Positions 1 to 5,785 of a DNA stretch of 7,587 bases are shown one piece after another. The stretch lies in the NCBI GenBank assembly GCA_002412645.1, contig DHVL01000038.1:1-7587 (forward strand), read 5' to 3'. Within the stretch, counting starts at the first letter, position 1. Every line of letters begins with the position of its first letter. The notes under the pieces were generated by a model that searched no databases, was not told the DNA's origin, and saw only the letters and a list, made by a program, of their open reading frames with translations. The DNA comes from Candidatus Dojkabacteria bacterium UBA5209 (GTDB lineage: Bacteria > Patescibacteriota > Dojkabacteria > SC72). Position numbers and translations under genes: made by a program.

Positions 1-2356
1 CAATAATGCCTTGTGGAGTTATATGACTCCTTCCTTTATTTAATTCTTCCCTCTGTTTTCTTATTTGCCCTGGTATGGTATTTTCGTTAATCATTTCTAC
101 AAATGGTTTATTTAATTCAGACCTTCTTGGATTTAACATCTCCTCTTGTTCTTTTAATCTCTTTTCTAATTCCTCTTGATATTTTTCTCTCTCTGTCTTT
201 ATCTTCTCTATATCATCCTGTCTTCTTTCTACTGCTCTTTGTATTAATTCATTCTGTTTAGAAATATCACTAGAACTTGTTTTCATAGGTTGTTGTACTG
301 CAGGAGGATCATATATCTGTGCTAGTTGTGATATTGATCTTGTATCGGTCATTCCCAATTGTGATTTTCTCGCTTCTATTTCTCTTGGATCCGAGGTTAT
401 TAATTCATGCTCAGATTGACTAGAGAGTACCTGTATTCCTACATGGTTTGCTCCTGCAAAGAAGAGTCCTTGTCCTCGATCACAGTTTAGTAAGAAGTTT
501 CTTTCTCCATCGGAGAGATTAAAGACCTGTTGAAGTTTCTCTACTGCAGATGGACTCTGCTTCATCAGTACCTGTATAGATGAGTTTGAGATTATTGCTT
601 TACCCATATCATTGTTCATAAAGTCGGCTACATCCTGTGTAATGGTTGTTAATCCTAAGTAGTACTTTCTTGCTCTCTTAGCAATTGAGTACATAAATTT
701 GGAGGAGTCTTCACTTTGCATCATATACCATGCTTCATCAACAATTAGTAATCTTCTTCTTTGATCTTTTCGTATTTTAGTCCATATGAAGTCTAGCATT
801 AGGTACATAGAGAGAGGTTTTAGTTCTTCTTGTAAATCTCTTACACTAAATACTGTAAATGGGTTGTTAATCTCAAAGTTACTTGCTTCATTGAATACTC
901 CTGCTCCACTTCCCATTATGTATTTTTCCATTCTTCTTGCTAAATCATGAGCTTCTGTTTCTGCCATTCCTTTTAGTACTTTGTATAAATCTTCGAGTAG
1001 GGGAGCTTGTCTAGTTTGGGTTGCTGGATCAAATGTAATACCTTTTTCTCTGTATGTTAATATTAAAGCTCTGTCTAAGATAGAGGCTTCTACATTTGTT
1101 AAACCTCCAAACATCACTTTAAAAAAACCATGTAAGGAGAGCAGTTTCATTCTTAATTCATCCTCATCTTCTTCAGATACACCGGAGAGCTCAAATGGGT
1201 TCATCTTGTGTCCTTTGTCTTGTGAGAATGATATGTAAGAGCCATCTACTGCTTTAGAAAGATCTTCATACTCTCTTTCTGGGTCTATGATTATTACATG
1301 TGTTCCTAACATTAAGCTTCTGACAGCTTCTAATTTTACAAAGTAGCTCTTACCTGCTCCTGATTTTGCAAATACTACTGCATTAGCATTCTCTAATTCA
1401 AATCTATCGAATATCACCAAACTCTTGTTATGCATATTTATTCCATACATGATTCCATGGTCCATTGTTAACTCTGATGTAACAAATGGGAATGTGGTAG
1501 CAAGGGATGTGGTATCCATATTCCTTGTAATGTACAGTTTGTCTAATCCTAGTGGCTGTGTACTTATGAATGCAGGTTCTTGTTGAAGGGTCGCCGGTTT
1601 AGCGGTGACATTCATTGCAGCTAGAGTAGAAGTTACATTTCTAGAGTATTTTTCTAAGAGTTCTTTATCTGGTGCATATATTGTGACATACATAGCGAAG
1701 TGAAAGAACTTTTCTGTCCCTTCTGCTATTGAATCTTGCAACTGTTGTGCATCTGAGAGTGCTACTTTTAATGATGGGTCTACAACCTTTCTATCCTCCA
1801 TTTGAGAGTAAAGAGTAGCTTCCATTTCTCCAATCTTTTTCTTAAGTTTTTCCAATATTACTTTTGAATCGACTGGGTAGTAAAAAGTACTAATACGTAA
1901 AGAGTGTTCGAAGTTGATAATGGGGGAGAGCCAATTTGGTCCTACAAATCTTGGATATCCACTAATGAAAAATGTTCTAGAGTAGTAATCTCCCATCTGT
2001 AGAGTATTAAAATCTACTTCTATATCTATTGGGGCTATTACATCCTGTGTAGTTAATCCTTCAAATTTTCCCTCTTGTGGTTGTTGTCTTACTTCCTCTA
2101 GCTTACTGTTATTACCAAGGGTATCTTTTAAGCTATCAAGGGCTTTAAAAAGAGGATTCTTTTTCTCTTTAACTTCTGTATCATTGAATCTCTCCTTAGT
2201 TATAACGTCTTCTTTCTGTTTCTGTGTAGAACTTAACTCTTTCTTGAGCTCCTCTTGGAATGTAGCGTAGTTATTCTGTGCAAATTTATTCTGACGCTCA
2301 TCGAGCATCTGTATAGTTTTTGATGTTATATTGTTTTTATTCTGTTGATTGTCCAT
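1..2356 (-). CDS. VirB4/TraC-family type IV secretion ATPase (C-terminus beyond window)
   Basis: Cytoplasmic ATPase that energises assembly of, and transport through, a type IV secretion channel. The frame is open from an ATG at 2356 to the left edge: 785 residues, no stop. Residues about 105-330 form the VirB4-type N-terminal region. The Walker A motif AKSGAGKS is at 330-337, Walker B LLIVDEAW has D540-E541, and ITQDV, typical of VirB4 proteins, is at 572-576. Residues about 700-741 are a highly charged, probably coiled-coil tail rich in E, K, Q and R, after a short proline-containing linker. The start overlaps the preceding gene by 20 nt. AGGA lies only 1 nt before the ATG, too close for a normal ribosome site, so re-initiation is likely; Met17 (2308) just after the upstream stop is an alternative start. 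The core family call is secure. Whether it serves conjugation, DNA uptake or protein export cannot be told here. Confidence 0.93.
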   Translation of the reverse strand, partial: MDNQQNKNNITSKTIQMLDERQNKFAQNNYATFQEELKKELSSTQKQKEDVITKERFNDTEVKEKKNPLFKALDSLKDTLGNNSKLEEVRQQPQEGKFEGLTTQDVIAPIDIEVDFNTLQMGDYYSRTFFISGYPRFVGPNWLSPIINFEHSLRISTFYYPVDSKVILEKLKKKIGEMEATLYSQMEDRKVVDPSLKVALSDAQQLQDSIAEGTEKFFHFAMYVTIYAPDKELLEKYSRNVTSTLAAMNVTAKPATLQQEPAFISTQPLGLDKLYITRNMDTTSLATTFPFVTSELTMDHGIMYGINMHNKSLVIFDRFELENANAVVFAKSGAGKSYFVKLEAVRSLMLGTHVIIIDPEREYEDLSKAVDGSYISFSQDKGHKMNPFELSGVSEEDEDELRMKLLSLHGFFKVMFGGLTNVEASILDRALILTYREKGITFDPATQTRQAPLLEDLYKVLKGMAETEAHDLARRMEKYIMGSGAGVFNEASNFEINNPFTVFSVRDLQEELKPLSMYLMLDFIWTKIRKDQRRRLLIVDEAWYMMQSEDSSKFMYSIAKRARKYYLGLTTITQDVADFMNNDMGKAIISNSSIQVLMKQSPSAVEKLQQVFNLSDGERNFLLNCDRGQGLFFAGANHVGIQVLSSQSEHELITSDPREIEARKSQLGMTDTRSISQLAQIYDPPAVQQPMKTSSSDISKQNELIQRAVERRQDDIEKIKTEREKYQEELEKRLKEQEEMLNPRRSELNKPFVEMINENTIPGQIRKQREELNKGRSHITPQGII

Positions 2357-3005
2357 TTCCTACTTCTAATATCTCTTCGTCTGGGTTATATATTGTATAC
2401 AGCTCTGTTAGGAGCTCTTTATTAGTTAATTGATGACCAAACAATCCCATTCTCCCTAACTGTTTTAATATGTGATCTCTTTTGGGATAGAGGAATATCT
2501 TTGCTTTTTCTAATAGCTGTTCTTGTTTCATTTGTATTGCTTGTTCCATCTCTTCTTTTGTTTTTTTAGATTTTAGTAAAGAAGAACCAGGGATATCTGC
2601 TGCAGTATTAAATGGTATTACTATTAAAAATGTTTTGTCTAATACATCATTTTGTACAATCAAGTTCTGTATGAACTCTGTATATATTGAGAGCTGTTTT
2701 CTAAGTCCTTCTGACATACTTTCATTCTCTTGATTCTTAAGGTAATCAACGTAGTTAGAAATATCTATTCTTCTAGTTCTAATTAGGATTTGTATATGGA
2801 AATTTAGTGAATTTAATAATCCTGCAAATGCATATATCTTACTATCTTGCTCATACTCTGCTAAAAGATCAAAGTTTATTGCAGATGTTTGTACTATTAG
2901 TGCAACACTACCACTTTTAGTAATGATTAAATCATCTACAATCTCTCTTACTTCTAAATGCTCTTGAGTAGAGGCAGTTGTTCTTGCTCTTGCATTTACA
3001 TCCAT
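2337..3005 (-). CDS. TraC-like/VirB4 N-terminal-domain protein, stand-alone
   Basis: A 222-residue soluble protein without membrane segments or an ATP-binding motif. Residues about 16-130 resemble the N-terminal domain of VirB4/TraC/TrbE ATPases: an initial beta region with KSGSVALIV, then SAINFDLL at 41-48, then an LNSLNFHIQILIRTRR stretch at 64-79, and later the strand FLIVIPF. Residues about 145-175 are a charged helix rich in K, E and Q. It sits between prgI and the full VirB4 ATPase; its ATG shares one base with the prgI stop and its end overlaps the ATPase start by 20 nt, so the three products are probably made in coordinated amounts. From context I infer a partner or docking subunit of the ATPase at the membrane. 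The domain assignment rests on recognised sequence pattern, not a search; the precise role is unknown. Confidence 0.72.
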   Translation of the reverse strand: MDVNARARTTASTQEHLEVREIVDDLIITKSGSVALIVQTSAINFDLLAEYEQDSKIYAFAGLLNSLNFHIQILIRTRRIDISNYVDYLKNQENESMSEGLRKQLSIYTEFIQNLIVQNDVLDKTFLIVIPFNTAADIPGSSLLKSKKTKEEMEQAIQMKQEQLLEKAKIFLYPKRDHILKQLGRMGLFGHQLTNKELLTELYTIYNPDEEILEVGNGQSTE

Positions 3006-3007
3006 TA
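3003..3007 (-). other. TAATG stop-start junction, prgI to TraC-like gene
   Basis: The TAA of prgI and the ATG of the next gene share one base. The 20 nt before the ATG are A/T-rich with no GGAGG-like element, so translation of the downstream gene probably depends on ribosomes that finish prgI. The junction is seen directly; coupling is inferred. Confidence 0.7.
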
Positions 3008-3838
3008 TTTTAACGCTATTTTCAAAGGTAATTTACTTTGATTTTCAGTTACTAATATTTTTAACTTTGGTACTCTAGAGAGTATACCTTCAAACTCTAC
3101 AGTATACATACCTGTGGGATATATTCTATTGGTTAAGAAATATCCATTAGGACCAGTTCTATTTGCATACAGTATCTTACCATTAGAATCTTTTAAATAT
3201 GTATTAATATTTGAAAGAGGTTGATTATCTTTAGTACAAAGCCATATGTTAATATTACCAGGTAGTTGATCCACACTTTTAATTGGGAATTGATACTTAG
3301 AGATATTCTCTTCTGTAATTGTAATATATTCATCGTCTGGTAGTATTACATTCTCTTTTTTCTCTTCTAATATTTCAGTATTCTCTTCTTGTGTATCTGC
3401 TTGAGCTAATATGTCATCTCCTGATTTTTCTTCAAATATTTGTGCTTTCTGTTCTTTCTCTGCTTTCTCTGATGCTCCTATTACTTTCTTCTTGTTAGTT
3501 TGAGGTGCTACTAGTGGTTTTACTCTCTGTTCCTTTAATGTCTGATTTAACCATACTCGTTGGGTAGGTTTATTTATTGCTGTAAAGAAATTTATTATAG
3601 CCTTATCAGCTGGTTGATCATTTATTGGAACTAATGCTAAGAATGCTCCTATACCTGAGAGTATTGCAAATATTGGTATACCTACTGCTCCTGGTATATC
3701 TCCCCTTATCGAGAAGTAAAGAAATATTCCTCCCGTACCTATACCTAGTGCAAGGTATGCAAACTCTTTTAGAGTAAATCTTGTGAAGAGTTTAAATTCG
3801 ATATCTAATACATTTTGTGGAATAGGGTGTTGTCTCAT
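3005..3838 (-). CDS. PrgI-family (VirB3-like) membrane protein with C-terminal beta-sandwich domain
   Basis: Inner-membrane component of a type IV secretion complex, 277 residues. The N-terminus HPIPQNV and FTLKEF (21-26) are PrgI-like. Two membrane segments lie at about 26-44 and 50-70, followed by a conserved amphipathic stretch ending in PTQRVW at 91-96. Residues about 100-190 form a linker rich in lysine and glutamate with no obvious fold. Residues 192-277 look like a carboxypeptidase-regulatory/transthyretin-like beta-sandwich: LPGNINIWL, then DNQPLSNINTYLKD, SNGK, GPNGYFLTN and PTGMYTVEFEG. With an even number of membrane passes the C-terminal domain should be on the same side as the N-terminus, presumably the cytoplasm. 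It is the first gene of the operon leading to the VirB4-like pair. The ATG at 3838 has no purine-rich ribosome site before it. PrgI call strong; the fold of the tail domain is by pattern only. Confidence 0.85.
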   Translation of the reverse strand: MRQHPIPQNVLDIEFKLFTRFTLKEFAYLALGIGTGGIFLYFSIRGDIPGAVGIPIFAILSGIGAFLALVPINDQPADKAIINFFTAINKPTQRVWLNQTLKEQRVKPLVAPQTNKKKVIGASEKAEKEQKAQIFEEKSGDDILAQADTQEENTEILEEKKENVILPDDEYITITEENISKYQFPIKSVDQLPGNINIWLCTKDNQPLSNINTYLKDSNGKILYANRTGPNGYFLTNRIYPTGMYTVEFEGILSRVPKLKILVTENQSKLPLKIALK

Positions 3839-3849
3839 TATTCACAAAT

Positions 3850-3858
3850 AGTTTACCA
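3850..3858 (-). promoter_or_regulatory. Possible extended -10 element for the prgI operon
   Basis: Read on the minus strand this is TGGTAAACT, an extended -10 (TGn) followed by a hexamer matching TATAAT at four of six positions. A transcript starting about 7 nt downstream would begin near 3843, leaving only about 5 nt before the prgI ATG at 3838. No good -35 hexamer is seen 17 nt upstream. A second candidate, TATGAT on the minus strand at 3911-3916, would give a leader of about 65 nt. Confidence 0.3.
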
Positions 3859-3860
3859 GA

Positions 3861-3872
3861 ATTATTAGTAAT
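3861..3872. repeat. Imperfect 12-nt palindrome, candidate operator
   Basis: The sequence ATTATTAGTAAT matches its own reverse complement at ten of twelve positions. It lies immediately upstream of the candidate minus-strand -10 of prgI, where a repressor or activator could act. In such A/T-rich DNA a match of this quality can arise by chance, and no regulator gene is in the window. Confidence 0.2.
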
Positions 3873-3886
3873 AGTGGAGTGAATAC

Positions 3887-3915
3887 TTCTTAAAAAATCT
3901 ACTACCTGTTATCAT
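3887..3915 (+). promoter_or_regulatory. Candidate promoter for the nucleotidyltransferase gene, probably leaderless
   Basis: TATCAT at 3910-3915 matches the -10 consensus at five of six positions and is preceded by TG at 3907-3908, forming an extended -10. A weak -35 (TTCTTA, three of six) lies 17 nt upstream at 3887-3892. Transcription would start around 3921-3923, directly at the ATG at 3924, which has no ribosome site before it. This fits a leaderless mRNA. Seen by eye only. Confidence 0.45.
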
Positions 3916-3923
3916 ATCCTGTA

Positions 3924-4724
3924 ATGTATAGTAAAGAGATAGAGGGGATTGTAAAAGAATTTATTAAGTTTAAGTCTAATATGGGAGTTAGGCTTACTAC
4001 TAAGAATGTCCAGTATATATGGGGTAAGAGTGTATTGAAGAGATTGTCAGATGATACATTAAAAGTATTAGAAAAGAGTAGTAAAAAAGAGAATGCGAGA
4101 GTTATAGAGGGGAAGGTAGAGATTGCTAAGAGTAATTTAAATATGTTATTAATTTTTAAATGGGTTCGTTTTATTGGTATCTCTGGTTCTGTAGGGGCTG
4201 GTTTTGCAAAAGAAGAAGATGATATAGATTTATTTATTGTTGTTAAGAATGGCACTGCATGGATTTATAGGGGGATATTGAGTATTAGGAATATCTTTAA
4301 TCATGTTATTAGAACTAAAAGAGATGGTAAGAGGGTGAGAGATCTTTTCTGTCTAAACTATATTGTAGAAGAGAGGGGTTTAAATTTAGAATCGGATATG
4401 TTTAATTTCCATGAATTAATGTGTTTAATACCTGTTTATAACCAGGGGTATATTAATTATATATACAGTAAAAACAAATGGTTATTAGAAGATTATTTTA
4501 TAAACAAAGAGCTATTAAAAAATAGGGTAAGGAAGAGTAAGGGAGTAAATTTATTAGTTAGGTTGTTTAATTTATTGGCATATGTAGCTCAGATTATTTT
4601 TATGATTGTTAGTAATCATAGGCCAGAGTTAAAGAGAATATTTTCTAATTACAAGAAAGGTAGTATACAGTTCTTTCCGAAAGGGTATAAAGAGGGGGTG
4701 TTGAAGAAATTACTCTCCGTTTAA
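3924..4724 (+). CDS. Polymerase beta-superfamily nucleotidyltransferase domain protein, substrate unknown
   Basis: A 266-residue protein with the nucleotidyltransferase hallmark GSVGAG at 88-93 followed by DDIDLFIVV at 99-107, where D100 and D102 should bind the metal. The pattern after it (KNGTAW, then DLFCLNYIVEE at 140-150, then HELMCLIPVYNQG at 163-175) and the ending (a hydrophobic helix at about 208-230, then FFPKGY) match a family I associate with Patescibacteria that has no assigned substrate. The position where a third catalytic acid is usual reads N145 in CLNYIV. Residues 1-80 are mainly helical and lysine-rich. The helix at 208-230 could pack on the membrane. The gene stands alone on the plus strand, divergent from the secretion operon and tail to tail with recF. 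The start is taken as the first ATG after an in-frame stop at 3891; CTG at 3906 is a less likely choice. The fold is secure; the function is not known. Confidence 0.85.
   Translation: MYSKEIEGIVKEFIKFKSNMGVRLTTKNVQYIWGKSVLKRLSDDTLKVLEKSSKKENARVIEGKVEIAKSNLNMLLIFKWVRFIGISGSVGAGFAKEEDDIDLFIVVKNGTAWIYRGILSIRNIFNHVIRTKRDGKRVRDLFCLNYIVEERGLNLESDMFNFHELMCLIPVYNQGYINYIYSKNKWLLEDYFINKELLKNRVRKSKGVNLLVRLFNLLAYVAQIIFMIVSNHRPELKRIFSNYKKGSIQFFPKGYKEGVLKKLLSV
4710..4724. other. Tail-to-tail 15-nt coding overlap between recF and the nucleotidyltransferase gene
   Basis: The last four codons plus the stop of the plus-strand gene (LLSV, TAA) lie on the last four codons plus the stop of recF (reading outward from its TAA: E, G, N, L), with codon boundaries in exact register. 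There is no hairpin terminator in or beside the overlap, so transcripts from both sides may run into each other. Confidence 0.85.
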
Positions 4725-5783
4725 GTGTACTAAATCGGAATCTTTTAAGAGTTCCTTTGGAAGTGTTTTAGAGTCGATTACTGTAATAAAGGTTTGTTGT
4801 TTATCTAAGAGTTTTTTGTCAAATATCTTCTCTGTGTTGTATATATCTAATTCGGAAGCTATATCATCTAAGAGTAAGATTGGGTAGAAACCTGTTTTAT
4901 TATGTACTACCTCTTGGCTTTGAAATATTAGCATTCCTATTGCTAATCTTTTCTCACCTCTTGAACCGAATTTCCTAATATCTTTTCCAAGTGATATTTC
5001 CCAATCATCTCTGTGTGGACCTACATTTGTATATCCTGTTGCAATATCTTTTCGTTTGCTGTTTTCTAAATCTACAGAGAGCTGTTCTATTATATACTCA
5101 TGATTATTTATCTTTCTTCTATCTATCGTAAAATCAGTTTTGTATTTAATATCATATCCTTGAGCTGAGAGTTCTTTAGAGAGGTTAATTCTTTCTTGTA
5201 ATATAGGTACTGATTTCTCAACAAACTGTTTGCTCCAGAAATTTAGTAGAGGATCATTTACAGCGATAACGCCTTTTTCATAAAAGAGTTTAGCTAATTT
5301 CTTAAGATATGCATTTCTTTGTCTTAATACTTTCTTAAATTCTTTTAAAGTACTTTCATATTCGTAATTGTATTTACTTATGGTTTCATCTAAGAAATTT
5401 CTTCTTTGTGAAGAGGATATCATTAAGAGTTCTATTTTCTCTGGATTAAAGATTGTAGCAGAACTATTCTCAAAAAAGGTTTTGCTTCTTACATTCTTAC
5501 CCTCTATTTTGAATATTCTTTTTTCTTTGTCTTTGAAATATACATGACTTCTATCATCTTTTAATATCTCTATTCTTGTATGTACCTGTTTACTTTGTTC
5601 TGTATTAATGAATTCATCTGTAGATGCCCATGGTGATTTACCATTGCTTATCAAGTAGAGTGCTTCCAATACAGAGCTTTTACCCTGAGCATTACTTCCG
5701 TAGAATATGGTTATGTTTTTATTAAAGATGAAGGTCTTTTCCTTAAACTTTCTAAAGTTTTTAAGTATTAATTTCTCAATCAT
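4710..5783 (-). CDS. recF: DNA replication/repair protein RecF
   Basis: RecF is an SMC-like ATPase that binds gapped DNA and, with RecO and RecR, loads RecA during repair of stalled forks. At 357 residues the protein has the usual family length. Walker A GSNAQGKS is at 29-36. The RecF hallmark GPHRDD is at 255-260. The ABC signature reads GSRGEKR at 273-279, a variant of the SxGQQR form, keeping Ser, Gly and the final Arg. Walker B LLLDDIASELD is at 303-313, with D306-D307. The central residues, about 125-245, are the helical arm. The ATG overlaps the lepA stop by one base, with no ribosome site ahead of it. RecF genes are often beside dnaA, dnaN or gyrB; here the partner is lepA. The end overlaps the convergent nucleotidyltransferase gene by 15 nt. 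Nothing essential appears to be missing. Confidence 0.93.
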   Translation of the reverse strand: MIEKLILKNFRKFKEKTFIFNKNITIFYGSNAQGKSSVLEALYLISNGKSPWASTDEFINTEQSKQVHTRIEILKDDRSHVYFKDKEKRIFKIEGKNVRSKTFFENSSATIFNPEKIELLMISSSQRRNFLDETISKYNYEYESTLKEFKKVLRQRNAYLKKLAKLFYEKGVIAVNDPLLNFWSKQFVEKSVPILQERINLSKELSAQGYDIKYKTDFTIDRRKINNHEYIIEQLSVDLENSKRKDIATGYTNVGPHRDDWEISLGKDIRKFGSRGEKRLAIGMLIFQSQEVVHNKTGFYPILLLDDIASELDIYNTEKIFDKKLLDKQQTFITVIDSKTLPKELLKDSDLVHLNGE

Positions 5784-5785
5784 TA
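5781..5785 (-). other. TAATG stop-start junction, lepA to recF
   Basis: The lepA TAA and the recF ATG share one base, and the preceding A/T-rich bases contain no Shine-Dalgarno-like element. This indicates a single transcript with coupled translation. It is the same junction type as between prgI and its follower. Confidence 0.7.

Larger units (their letters stand above)
3839..3923. other. Divergent intergenic region, the only gap between genes
   Basis: These 85 nt separate the start of prgI (minus) from the start of the nucleotidyltransferase gene (plus). They must hold the promoter of at least one, and probably both. I see A/T-rich -10-like elements in both directions and one imperfect palindrome (listed separately). 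There is no room for a terminator and no RNA-like hairpin. Confidence 0.8.

Noticed and set aside
981..1238. Plus-strand open frame of 85 codons inside the VirB4 gene
   Set aside because: It lies antisense to the conserved ATPase, is low-complexity and serine-rich, and shows no domain or start signal.
3902..4255. Minus-strand open frame of 117 codons opposite the nucleotidyltransferase
   Set aside because: The plus strand here encodes the recognisable GSVGAG and DIDLFIV motifs; the antisense frame is a Ser/Leu/Ile/Phe-rich mirror of them.
4690..4740. Rho-independent terminator at the convergent gene ends
   Set aside because: Only a weak, short partial palindrome around GTGTAC is present, with no GC-rich stem or T-run.
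4710..5783. RecF signature SRGEKR as a loss-of-function change
   Set aside because: The Ser, the second Gly and the Arg of the signature are kept and Walker A, GPHRDD and Walker B are intact, so this looks like ordinary family variation.
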